Shown here: positions 18,225 to 26,507 of the stretch, one piece after another | Position numbering within the stretch: position 1 is the first letter of the stretch | How the letters are laid out: each line of letters begins with the position of its first letter | Source: Acinetobacter kanungonis | Lineage (GTDB): Bacteria; Pseudomonadota; Gammaproteobacteria; Pseudomonadales; Moraxellaceae | Length of the DNA stretch: 64,000 nucleotides | Assembly: GCF_009939195.1 (NCBI RefSeq) | Contig: NZ_JAACKC010000003.1 | Location: 351,473 to 415,472, forward strand | Reading direction: 5' to 3' | Notes under the pieces: model-generated | Database searches by the model: none | Seen by the model: the letters and a program-made list of their open reading frames with translations, nothing else | What the model was told of the DNA's origin: nothing | Translations under genes and position numbers: made by a program

Positions 18225-20012
18225 TTATACTTCTTTCGCTTCAGCTTTTTGCTTTTCACGTAAACGAATACCCAAGTCACGCAATTGATTTGCTTCAACT
18301 GGTGCTGGTGCTTGAGTCAATGGACATTCAGCCGTCTTAGTTTTCGGGAATGCAATCACATCACGAATAGAAGATGCACCCGTCATCAACATGATCAAGC
18401 GGTCAAGACCGAATGCCAAACCACCGTGCGGAGGCGCACCATAACGTAATGCATTCAATAAGAAGCTGAATTTCTCTTCTGCTTCTTCTTCACCAATGCC
18501 TAAGGCTTCAAAAATGGCTTTTTGCATTTCTAAAGTATAGATACGCAGTGAACCACCACCAATTTCAGTACCGTTCAAGACCATATCGTAAGCAACTGAA
18601 AGCGCAGCACCTGGGTTGTTCTTCACGTCTTCAACACTTGATTTTGGTAGTGTGAATGGGTGATGCACAGAGGTCCATTTGCCATCATCAGTTTCTTCGA
18701 ACATTGGGAAGTCAACCACCCAAAGCGGTGCCCATTCGCAAGTTGCAAGCTTCATGTCATGACCGATCTTCACACGAAGCGCGCCCATGGCATCATTTAC
18801 AACTTTAGCTTTGTCTGCACCGAAGAATACGATGTCGCCATTTTCAGCACCAACGCGTTTCAACAAATCAAGCACGATTGGCTCAATGAATTTCACGATT
18901 GGTGATTGCAGACCTTCAATGCCTTTTTCAAGTTCGTTGACTTTGATGTAAGCCAAACCTTTCGCACCGTAGATGCCTACGAATTTCGTGTATTCGTCGA
19001 TTGCACTACGTGGAAGAGAACCTGCACCTGGTACGCGAAGCGCAACGATACGGCCTTTAGGATCTTTTGCAGGACCAGCAAAGACTTTGAACTCAACGTC
19101 TTGCATCAAGTCTGCAACGTCAACCAATTTCAACGGAATACGCATATCTGGTTTGTCAGAGGCATAATCACGCATCGCATCTGCATACGTCATACGTTCA
19201 AATTTATCGAATTTTACATTCAATAATTCGTTGAACATTTTAACCGTTAAGCCTTCCATTAAATCCATGATGTCATCGTCACTCATGAACGATGTTTCAA
19301 CGTCGATTTGGGTAAATTCAGGCTGACGATCCGCACGTAAATCTTCGTCACGGAAACATTTTGCGATTTGGTAATAACGATCGATACCACCGACCATCAA
19401 CAACTGTTTGAACAATTGTGGAGATTGCGGCAATGCATAGAAGCTACCATTTGAAACACGGCTTGGCACTAAATAGTCACGCGCACCTTCTGGGGTTGCA
19501 CGAGTCAAGATTGGTGTTTCAACGTCCAAGAAACCATGATCTTCAAAGTAGTTACGGATCAAGTTGGTCACTTTAGAACGGAAGCGTAAACGATCTAACA
19601 TTTCAGGACGACGGATGTCCAAGAAACGATATTTCAAACGAATTTCTTCAGAAATATTGGTATTTTCGTCATTGAGTGGGAATGGCGGTGTTTCAGAAGT
19701 GGCAAGAACTTCAATTTCTTTACCTAAAACTTCAATTTGACCACTCACCATATTGGCATTTTCAGTACCCGCATAACGACGACGGACACGACCAGTAATT
19801 TTTAATACGAATTCAGAACGTGCTTTGTCGGCTGTTTCAAACGCTTCTGGAGTATCTGGGTCAATGACTACTTGAACGAGACCATCACGGTCACGCATAT
19901 CAAGGAAGATCACACCACCGTGGTCACGGCGACGGTGTACCCAGCCACAGAGAGTGACTGTTTCATCAATTTGAGCTTCGGTTAAAGAACCGCAGTAATG
20001 AGTTCGCATCAT
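18225..20012 (-). CDS. aspS: Aspartyl-tRNA synthetase
   Basis: Class IIb synthetase that charges tRNA-Asp. The start [14 protein letters not shown] is the normal bacterial one, so 20012 (or 20009) is chosen over an upstream in-frame ATG that would add 13 unrelated residues. The N-terminal OB fold has [15 protein letters not shown]. Class II motifs include [33 protein letters not shown] and [12 protein letters not shown] (motif 3). About 595 residues with the bacterial GAD insertion. It marks the right border of the OC locus. Confidence 0.97.
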   Translation of the reverse strand: MMRTHYCGSLTEAQIDETVTLCGWVHRRRDHGGVIFLDMRDRDGLVQVVIDPDTPEAFETADKARSEFVLKITGRVRRRYAGTENANMVSGQIEVLGKEIEVLATSETPPFPLNDENTNISEEIRLKYRFLDIRRPEMLDRLRFRSKVTNLIRNYFEDHGFLDVETPILTRATPEGARDYLVPSRVSNGSFYALPQSPQLFKQLLMVGGIDRYYQIAKCFRDEDLRADRQPEFTQIDVETSFMSDDDIMDLMEGLTVKMFNELLNVKFDKFERMTYADAMRDYASDKPDMRIPLKLVDVADLMQDVEFKVFAGPAKDPKGRIVALRVPGAGSLPRSAIDEYTKFVGIYGAKGLAYIKVNELEKGIEGLQSPIVKFIEPIVLDLLKRVGAENGDIVFFGADKAKVVNDAMGALRVKIGHDMKLATCEWAPLWVVDFPMFEETDDGKWTSVHHPFTLPKSSVEDVKNNPGAALSVAYDMVLNGTEIGGGSLRIYTLEMQKAIFEALGIGEEEAEEKFSFLLNALRYGAPPHGGLAFGLDRLIMLMTGASSIRDVIAFPKTKTAECPLTQAPAPVEANQLRDLGIRLREKQKAEAKEV

Positions 20013-20173
20013 AGCGTATAAAATCCAACTATATGGGTTAAGGAAGCGCATACGTAAACAGCGTACCGCCTGTAAAGGGAGGATTATGCCTCGTTGAGGA
20101 TTTTGTCACAAGGACTAGATCCAAATTCCTCAGGATTTCAGCACTTTTCGATGCAAAATTCAGGCATCAAAAC

Positions 20174-20938
20174 TTATTTGAAATGCCGTTGGTGATCTAA
20201 AAACATAAACAGCACACAGCCGAAACTAAAGGTGATGAGGGCAGCTTGGCTGAATTCATTGATACTTCGCGCTGTAAAATAATACAGGTTGGACATCCAC
20301 AGCTCTGGGGTGAAATAGCGCGCATAATCCCAAACCGAGTAACACCCCAAAAGTAAGATTAAAGTAAGCAAGCTCCATGCATAAATTTTAATGCTCGGGG
20401 CGACAGTTTGGCTTTGTCTAAATTTTTGATAATAGTGTGCACACATCCAAAATAAGAAGGGCAAAGCCGCAGCTGAAGTTCCGATTTGTAGAACTAAATG
20501 CACGGGGAAACTGTGCCCGAAGAGCAGGATGTTTTTACTCAGGAAATCATGAAAAGCGAAGGTACGAAAGTCGACATGCGTCAGTCCATCCCAAATCAGA
20601 TGAGTGCTCACACCCAACAGAATAGCGAGCACAACACCGACAGCAAAGCCCAATATGCTACGGGAGCGGTTGAGCCTTAATGGATCTTTTAATCCGAAGA
20701 AACGGTATAACACAGGGCGATACAGTGCATACCAAAACAGACAGAAAATCAGCCCAATCCATAAATTCGGTTCAATTAAGGCGCGCCAAAGATGGGTTTT
20801 TCCGCCATCATGTTGCGTAAACAAACGAATCAGATCCGGTGTCATACAGCCAATCGCAAGTGCGGCAATCGGTAAACGACCTTGTGTCAGTTTGGAGAGT
20901 GGCGGGGCAAGAACCGCATGGGATAGGGTAAATGGCAT
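20174..20938 (-). CDS. DUF4184 family membrane protein
   Basis: 254 residues with several hydrophobic helices. The start MPFTLSHAVLAPPLSKL followed by IAALAIGCMTPDL is the mark of DUF4184, whose His and Asp residues resemble those of membrane-bound metal-dependent hydrolases (YdjM-like). A HLIWDGLTH segment near residue 105 adds more. Function unknown. It is divergent from the zinc receptor gene with a shared 156-nt spacer. Confidence 0.75.
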   Translation of the reverse strand: MPFTLSHAVLAPPLSKLTQGRLPIAALAIGCMTPDLIRLFTQHDGGKTHLWRALIEPNLWIGLIFCLFWYALYRPVLYRFFGLKDPLRLNRSRSILGFAVGVVLAILLGVSTHLIWDGLTHVDFRTFAFHDFLSKNILLFGHSFPVHLVLQIGTSAAALPFLFWMCAHYYQKFRQSQTVAPSIKIYAWSLLTLILLLGCYSVWDYARYFTPELWMSNLYYFTARSINEFSQAALITFSFGCVLFMFLDHQRHFK

Positions 20939-21047
20939 GGCATCTGGTATTTAATAAATTCTTATGAAGTATTGGGTATAGTTCATCTTTTTTCAGTGTA
21001 AAGCAGCCAATAGGTAATTTCTGTTTTTTATTGCAAATTTATTGTAA

Positions 21048-21062
21048 TGTTATATTATAACA
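21048..21062. promoter_or_regulatory. Zur-type operator palindrome
   Basis: TGTTATA-T-TATAACA, a perfect 7-1-7 palindrome, ends 32 nt before the ATG of the zinc receptor. It resembles Zur boxes of gammaproteobacteria built on TGTTATA half sites. It implies repression when zinc is plentiful. It may also touch the divergent DUF4184 gene. Confidence 0.7.
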
Positions 21063-21094
21063 ATTAATAAATTCCACCAGACCTTATCTGACTC

Positions 21095-23146
21095 ATGCTA
21101 TTTCATAAGAATTTACTTTCAGTTGCAATTCTCGCTGTGATTGCACCTTCTGTTTTTGCTCAAGATGATGAATCTGCACAAACCTTATCGACCATTCAGT
21201 TACAGGCACATCCCCTCGTACAAAGTGCCGCCGATTTTGCGGTAGCAGATCATGTGGTGGATCACAAACAATTGGCTGAACGTGGTGCAACCATTGGTGA
21301 TGCACTGGCAGATGAGTTAGGGGTGCATTCAAGTCAGTTTGGATCAGGTTCAAGCCGTCCTGTGATTCGTGGGCAAGAAGGCGCGCGCGTGAAAGTGCTG
21401 GAACAGGCTTCTGAAACAGCCGATGTCTCGACTTTATCACCAGACCATGCGGTCACGGTTGATCCGATTTTAGCCAAGCAAGTGGAACTGATTCGTGGAC
21501 CGTCGACCTTGCTCTACAGTGCTGGTACGGTCGGTGGCTTGGTCAATGTCACAGATAACAAGATCCCGACCCAAATGCCTGCAAAGGGTTATGAGGGACA
21601 AGTCGGTTTACGCTACAACTCGGGCAATGATGAAAAGCTTGCCAGTGCAGGAGCAACCGTAGCACTGGGTGATCAGGTGGCATTACGTGTGGAAGGCTTA
21701 AAGCGTAAAGCCAATAGTTATATTGCCCCAGATTATGTGCATGAACATGAGGGCGAACTTGAAAAAGAACGCCGTGTTGACAATACCTTTGCTGACGGGC
21801 AAACCGTGAACGTCGGTTTATCGTGGATTCATGATCGAGGCTTTACCGGTATTTCCTATAGTAACCGTCAAGACCAGTATGGCTTGCCAGGGCATAGCCA
21901 TGAATATGAAAGCTGCCATCCACATGATGACGAGTTGCATTGCGGTTCACATGATGGACATGACCATGACGAGGAAGAAGATGAGCATGGCGGACCATGG
22001 GTCGATTTAAAATCTGAGCGTTATGATTTCCGTACTGAACTGAATCAGCCTTTCCAAGGGTTTGAGAAACTGCGTGCGCATGCCAGTTATACTGACTACA
22101 AGCATGACGAGATTGAAGAAGGTGTCGCTGCGACCACATTTAAAAGTCAGGGATATGATGCCCGTTTAGAATTACTGCATAACCCACTAGGCGCGTGGGA
22201 AGGGGTGATTGGTACTCAGTTTGCGCGTCAAAAACTGGATATTACAGGCGAAGAGGCACTCTTTTCAGGTCCAAGTACTACCGATAAATGGAGTCTGTTT
22301 GCTTTAGAACATACACAGTGGAAAGATGTGCATTTTGAGCTGGCCGCACGTTTTGACCAGCAAAACATTGATATTGATTCACCGCAAAAAGATTATGATG
22401 ATCATGCCATTTCATATTCAGGCGCAGCAAATTGGGCATTTGCACCTGACTATAAATTATCATTGGTGGCATCGCATCAAGAACGCTTACCTTTGGCACA
22501 AGAGCTGTATGCTGACGGCAAACATTTGGCGACCAATACTTATGAACGCGGCAATCAAAATCTAGACGTCGAAAAATCCAATAACCTTGAGTTGGGCTTG
22601 CACTACGAAACCGATCGTTTTGATTATCATGTGCATGTTTATCATAACTGGTTCGATTCTTATATTTATGCACAAACCACAGACCAGTATGAAAACTTCC
22701 GTTTAGTGGATTATACCCAAGACAAAGCCAAGTTTTACGGCACTGAAGCACAAGCGTCTTATCAACTGAATGACTTGTATAAGCTTAGTGTGTTTGGGGA
22801 TTATGTCCGCGGGAAAATTGACAATGAAAATGCACCACGTGTACCTGCAGGTCGTTTAGGCAGTAAAGTAGATGTTGATTTTGCCGATGGCTGGTCTGGT
22901 CAGGCGGAGTACTATCACGTGTTTAAACAAGACAAGATTACGGCGTATGAGCAAGAAACCGCAGGCTATAATATGGTTAATCTTGGGGTTGCCTATGCAG
23001 CGCCAGCCATTGCAGACACCAATTATCGTGTGTATTTCAAAGCCAACAACTTGCTAGATGAACAGGTGTATCAGCATGCATCATTCTTGGCCAATATTCC
23101 GCAAATGGGACGTAACTTCACTGTGGGCTTAGAGTTTGGTTTCTAA
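21095..23146 (+). CDS. znuD: TonB-dependent outer-membrane zinc receptor, ZnuD-like
   Basis: 22-strand barrel importing zinc (or a zinc complex) with TonB energy. Signal peptide of about 22 residues ending SVFAQ. The plug domain runs from about residue 45 to 165 (SSRPVIRGQEGARVKVLEQ, LIRGPSTLLYSAGTVGGLVNV). A long loop near residues 268-302 is packed with His, Asp, Glu and two Cys, the ZnuD hallmark. The C-terminus ends in Phe (GLEFGF), the barrel-assembly signal. 683 residues. Zur control is likely from the palindrome upstream. The gene ends before a terminator that abuts the next gene. Confidence 0.88.
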   Translation: MLFHKNLLSVAILAVIAPSVFAQDDESAQTLSTIQLQAHPLVQSAADFAVADHVVDHKQLAERGATIGDALADELGVHSSQFGSGSSRPVIRGQEGARVKVLEQASETADVSTLSPDHAVTVDPILAKQVELIRGPSTLLYSAGTVGGLVNVTDNKIPTQMPAKGYEGQVGLRYNSGNDEKLASAGATVALGDQVALRVEGLKRKANSYIAPDYVHEHEGELEKERRVDNTFADGQTVNVGLSWIHDRGFTGISYSNRQDQYGLPGHSHEYESCHPHDDELHCGSHDGHDHDEEEDEHGGPWVDLKSERYDFRTELNQPFQGFEKLRAHASYTDYKHDEIEEGVAATTFKSQGYDARLELLHNPLGAWEGVIGTQFARQKLDITGEEALFSGPSTTDKWSLFALEHTQWKDVHFELAARFDQQNIDIDSPQKDYDDHAISYSGAANWAFAPDYKLSLVASHQERLPLAQELYADGKHLATNTYERGNQNLDVEKSNNLELGLHYETDRFDYHVHVYHNWFDSYIYAQTTDQYENFRLVDYTQDKAKFYGTEAQASYQLNDLYKLSVFGDYVRGKIDNENAPRVPAGRLGSKVDVDFADGWSGQAEYYHVFKQDKITAYEQETAGYNMVNLGVAYAAPAIADTNYRVYFKANNLLDEQVYQHASFLANIPQMGRNFTVGLEFGF

Positions 23147-23212
23147 GTTTTGCTAGGCTTTTGGAATTGAATCAAGACCTTGTCACAGAAAGCCACTTGA
23201 AAATCATGCGCA

Positions 23213-23249
23213 GAAAACCTAGCCTGAGACGATTGGGTTAGGTTTTTTG
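23213..23249 (+). terminator. Terminator after the zinc receptor, running into the next start
   Basis: AAAACCTAGCC paired with GGGTTAGGTTTT, then a T-run. The right arm holds the only purine-rich sequence in front of the phospholipase D-like ATG at 23252, so termination and translation start share the same bases. Confidence 0.75.
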
Positions 23250-23251
23250 TT

Positions 23252-24715
23252 ATGCGTATTCTCCGAAAAGTTCAACATAAATTAAATTGGTCACCGCGAC
23301 GCTATGTTGCGGTGTTTGTGGGTTTATTGGCACTGGGCTATCTGGCTTCAGGCATTTATCACACTGTAAAACCCTTACCCGAAGGTTTGAATTACACGGG
23401 TAAACTACGCCATGCCCAAGTCAAATTCCTCGCTGATCTGACCTATTTAACGCCTGAAGGTAAACAGCAGCAACAGCATGTGATTTTCAATGAAATGTTG
23501 AAGATGATTGATGAAGCGAAAACCACCATTGTGCTGGATATGTTTCTGTTTAATAAAGAAGTGGGGGAGTCTAAAGTTCAGCAACAGGCTTTAACACAAC
23601 AGTTAACCGATGCGCTGATTTCTAAACGCCGTCAGTATCCTGAGATGGACATCAAATTCATTACTGATCCGATCAATTCAGTGTATGGCGGATTGGCACC
23701 TGAACACTATCGTCAATTGCGTCAGGCTGGAATCGATGTGATTGAAACGGATTTACGTCCACTACGGGCTTCAAATCCGACTTGGTCGGGTTTCTGGTAT
23801 TTGTGCTGTCAAGATGCAGGCAATAACCCAGAAAAAGGCTGGTTGCCAAACCCATTTGGCAAAGACCCAATTACCTTACGCAGTTATTTTAATTTATTTA
23901 ATTTTAAAGCCAATCATCGTAAAACCTTGGTGGTGGATACCGCTGAAGGCTGGAAGACTTTGGTGACGTCCATGAATCCGCATGATGGCAGTTCGCGTCA
24001 TTCCAATGTGGCTTTGGTGGTCACAGGCAATACAGCCGTGGACGTCTTAAAGACTGAGCAAACAGTTGCGAAAATGTCAGGTACTGAACTTCCAACGGTG
24101 ATTTTGGGGGAATACGAAGCAGCAAAAACTGAGCCGCAGGTACAAGTTTTGACCGAGCAAGCGATTCTGGATGCCACCTTAAAGTTAATTGATGCTGCAA
24201 AAAAACAGGATCAGATTGATTTAGCCATGTTCTATTTGTCTGAACGCCAAATTATTGAGGCTTTGCTTGCAGCGCAAGAGCGTGGTGTAAAACTGCGGGT
24301 GTTACTTGACCCGAATAAAGATGCGTTTGGACGCCAGAAGAATGGGATTCCTAACCGTCAGGTCGCTTCTGAACTACATCAGGCAGGTATCTCTGTGCGC
24401 TGGTGTAACACCCAAGGTGAGCAATGCCACAGTAAGATGATCATTAAACGCAGTGGAAATACGAGCGAGCTGATTTTAGGCTCAGCCAATTTTACTGCGC
24501 GCAATATCAAAAATTATAATTTGGAAACAGATTTACGCGTGGTCGGTTCGACTCAGGCGCAGGTGTTCCAAGATGCAGATCAGTATTTTAATACTGCATG
24601 GTCGAATCTAGAAGGCAAGCAGATGAGTGTGGACTATGCTCAATATGCAGATGAGTCTAAATTGAAATATGCCTTATACCGCTTTATGGAATGGAGTGGC
24701 TTGTCAACGTTTTAA
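23252..24715 (+). CDS. Phospholipase D-like protein (cardiolipin synthase type)
   Basis: Membrane-anchored member of the PLD superfamily, with a single helix at about residues 18-38 (VAVFVGLLALGYLASGIYH). The first catalytic site has NHRKTLVVD, a full HxKx4D, then NPHDGSSRHSN. The second has CHSKMIIKR and GSANFTARN, in which the usual Asp is Arg. 487 residues. The likely role is phosphatidyl transfer or lipid hydrolysis at the inner membrane, but the substrate cannot be read. The ATG lies right after a terminator hairpin, and there is no later Met near the N-terminus. Confidence 0.82.
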   Translation: MRILRKVQHKLNWSPRRYVAVFVGLLALGYLASGIYHTVKPLPEGLNYTGKLRHAQVKFLADLTYLTPEGKQQQQHVIFNEMLKMIDEAKTTIVLDMFLFNKEVGESKVQQQALTQQLTDALISKRRQYPEMDIKFITDPINSVYGGLAPEHYRQLRQAGIDVIETDLRPLRASNPTWSGFWYLCCQDAGNNPEKGWLPNPFGKDPITLRSYFNLFNFKANHRKTLVVDTAEGWKTLVTSMNPHDGSSRHSNVALVVTGNTAVDVLKTEQTVAKMSGTELPTVILGEYEAAKTEPQVQVLTEQAILDATLKLIDAAKKQDQIDLAMFYLSERQIIEALLAAQERGVKLRVLLDPNKDAFGRQKNGIPNRQVASELHQAGISVRWCNTQGEQCHSKMIIKRSGNTSELILGSANFTARNIKNYNLETDLRVVGSTQAQVFQDADQYFNTAWSNLEGKQMSVDYAQYADESKLKYALYRFMEWSGLSTF

Positions 24716-24724
24716 TTTTGAATC

Positions 24725-24787
24725 CCTCCTGACCTCCCTTTGCGAAAGGGAGGAAATTCCTTACAGAGATAAGGAATTGGCAGGAGG
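24725..24787. repeat. Three-stem palindromic element between convergent genes
   Basis: CCTCCTG (24725-24731) pairs with CAGGAGG (24781-24787). Inside are two perfect 9-bp hairpins: CCTCCCTTT/AAAGGGAGG at 24733-24753 and AATTCCTTA/TAAGGAATT at 24755-24778. It fills the 81-nt gap between two convergent genes and may be a REP-like element or a bidirectional terminator. Confidence 0.75.
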
Positions 24788-24796
24788 AAATATTTT

Positions 24797-25249
24797 TTAT
24801 ACTTGAGGATTTGGCGGAATGATTTGATCCAAATCTTTATCGCTCATGTTATCCAGTTCGTGCAAATCAGTTTTGATTTTCCATTTTTCAGCGTCTTCCA
24901 CAGGGCTCGGGAGGCGCGCTTCAAGCCAGTCACAGACCACATCGGGTGGAAAGTCTGCGTGATTACATTGAATGACCCAAGAGAGGAACTGTTTTGCTTC
25001 ACCATTCATATATGGGGGAGGAGAAACGGGGAGAAATTGCGTCGGTAAACGTTCATTGGTCGAAATGTAATTTAAGACATGTCCCAGTTCTTGTACGGTT
25101 TGCCAAGCTAGTGGGTGGTCGATATTAATCTGGAATTTAAACCACCACGCATGTTGACCATCCGTTCCATAAGAGTCGATAAATTTTGCTTGTACACTTG
25201 GAACTTTAGAGAAAAATTGATGCAGTCGTTCAAAACTTAATTCCGCCAC
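24797..25249 (-). CDS. Conserved-looking hypothetical protein
   Basis: 150 residues, soluble, no signal peptide or membrane helix. Acidic, with several Trp (HAWWFKFQINID, FLSWVIQCNH) and a proline-rich segment near residue 75. Codon use fits the neighbourhood and the ATG follows a reasonable spacer, so I take it as a real gene. No family is recognised. Confidence 0.6.
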   Translation of the reverse strand: MAELSFERLHQFFSKVPSVQAKFIDSYGTDGQHAWWFKFQINIDHPLAWQTVQELGHVLNYISTNERLPTQFLPVSPPPYMNGEAKQFLSWVIQCNHADFPPDVVCDWLEARLPSPVEDAEKWKIKTDLHELDNMSDKDLDQIIPPNPQV

Positions 25250-25369
25250 AATGTTCAGCCTAATCCATGAAAAAGCTTATATTAGCATAAAGCATGACAA
25301 GCTAAATTGAGAATAGCTGGATGTCAGGTGGCTACAAATCTTTGCGTAGCCTGCTGGTTTTATTCATGC

Positions 25370-25398
25370 TTGAATCCAAAGATCGGTTAAAATATACA
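25370..25398 (+). promoter_or_regulatory. Putative sigma-70 promoter of the RcnB-like gene
   Basis: TTGAAT and TATACA with exactly 17 nt between, 22 nt before the ATG at 25421. A GGGAGAAG ribosome binding site lies in between. Confidence 0.55.
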
Positions 25399-25420
25399 TA
25401 AAGACAGTTGGGAGAAGCAG

Positions 25421-25834
25421 ATGACAGCCAAATACTATGTTGCATGCGCTATCGCGATCTTCATGTTGAGTTCAAGCTATGCTTCGGCGGATGCCAATCA
25501 ATGGTCAAACTATCAAGGTAGCAGTACCAAACGCCCGAATTATCGACCTTATCCACCACAACCGCCTTATCCAAACCGACCATATCCGCCACATGATCAT
25601 CGTCCTCCCCATTGGGACCGACCACAAGCCAATGTCAGCATCAATATGCAGGCGCCTACATATACCCAATATAACCATCAAAGTACCAGCTATGTTTTTG
25701 GGGATGCCAATTCCCGCATAGAAAGTTCAAATTATCGGATTATCAATGATTGGCAACGTTTAGGACTGCCTGAACCACCGCAGAACATGTACTGGATTTT
25801 TGAAAATGGTCGCTATGTGTTAGTCCCAAGATAG
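25421..25834 (+). CDS. RcnB-like periplasmic protein
   Basis: 137 residues. Signal peptide of about 23 residues ending SYASA. A Pro, Tyr and His-rich middle (residues 40-72, repeated RPYPP and PPHDH runs) could bind metal. The C-terminus has YRIINDWQRLGLPEPPQNMYWIFE-type text, the RcnB family end, where a Trp-containing motif follows a Leu-Pro-x-Pro turn. RcnB in enterics tunes nickel and cobalt export; here no rcnA is adjacent, so the function is only inferred. Confidence 0.7.
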   Translation: MTAKYYVACAIAIFMLSSSYASADANQWSNYQGSSTKRPNYRPYPPQPPYPNRPYPPHDHRPPHWDRPQANVSINMQAPTYTQYNHQSTSYVFGDANSRIESSNYRIINDWQRLGLPEPPQNMYWIFENGRYVLVPR

Positions 25835-25838
25835 ACAG

Positions 25839-25889
25839 TTCCTTCTTCGATGCTTGAATGAGAGATTACATGGTGCATCAAAGAAGGAA
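25839..25889. terminator. Long hairpin between convergent genes
   Basis: TTCCTTCTT-C-GATGC pairs with GCATC-A-AAGAAGGAA except for one mismatch, with a 21-nt loop. It lies between the stops of the RcnB-like and PsiE genes and may act for both. No long T-run is present. Confidence 0.5.
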
Positions 25890-25895
25890 GCATAC

Positions 25896-26393
25896 TTAAG
25901 CCAGTTCATCATCTTCTGGGCGTGGGGTCTTTCCTAGAGGTAAAGGTTTATCATGATGTTTATCGCGGATGACGGAAGGAAACGTCCATGATGCATAGCG
26001 CACTATTAAAATGGCTAGCGCAAGAATCAGAATTGAACCCGTAATAATCACCAGATCCATATCGGCTTTATGGTCGTGTTGAATATCCGAAATGAGCAGA
26101 CGGGTGAGGGCGGTGATTGCCACATAAATCAAGAAGCGCACGGGCATGTGGTTGGTTTTAAAATAGATACCCACCATGGCACCCAATTCCAAATAGATAA
26201 ATAACAACAGAATATCGTCAATGCTGGCGTATTGTTTGACCGTAAGGATTTCAATCACGGTATGTACCGCAGACCATGCCACCATACAGCCAATAATGAA
26301 CAGAGCAATGTAATGGAAGCTTTCTACCGCCAGATTGCCTAGACGGTCGAGGAGGGTTTCAAGTTTGGCAACTTTGGGTTTATGTTCTGACAT
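25896..26393 (-). CDS. psiE: PsiE family phosphate-starvation-type membrane protein
   Basis: 165 residues with about four helices. The segments ALFIIGCMVAWSAVHTVIEI, DDILLLFIYLELGAMVGIYF, MPVRFLIYVAITALTRLL and a final helix near LILALAILIVRYASW match the PsiE family. The inner-membrane role is unknown. A terminator precedes it on the other side of the spacer (26467-26495). Confidence 0.85.
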   Translation of the reverse strand: MSEHKPKVAKLETLLDRLGNLAVESFHYIALFIIGCMVAWSAVHTVIEILTVKQYASIDDILLLFIYLELGAMVGIYFKTNHMPVRFLIYVAITALTRLLISDIQHDHKADMDLVIITGSILILALAILIVRYASWTFPSVIRDKHHDKPLPLGKTPRPEDDELA

Positions 26394-26466
26394 TTTGACC
26401 TCCTATGCTTTAAATAATATGGTATTCAAGCATAAGCAAATTTCATGCACATGAACGTTATGCAAT

Positions 26467-26495
26467 AAAAAACGCCTGACAATGCAGGCGTTTTT
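26467..26495 (-). terminator. Terminator after the acyl-CoA dehydrogenase gene
   Basis: AACGCCTG paired with CAGGCGTT with an A-run on the left and a T-run on the right. On the minus strand it follows the gene at 26508 by 13 nt. Confidence 0.85.
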
Positions 26496-26507
26496 TATTT
26501 ATAAGGC

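Noticed and set aside
20013..20051. Upstream in-frame start for aspS
   Set aside because: It adds 13 residues not found in AspRS; the protein normally begins MRT at 20009-20012.
22278..22751. 157-codon minus-strand ORF within the zinc receptor
   Set aside because: It lies wholly inside a strong coding frame, has no start signals and no recognisable domain.
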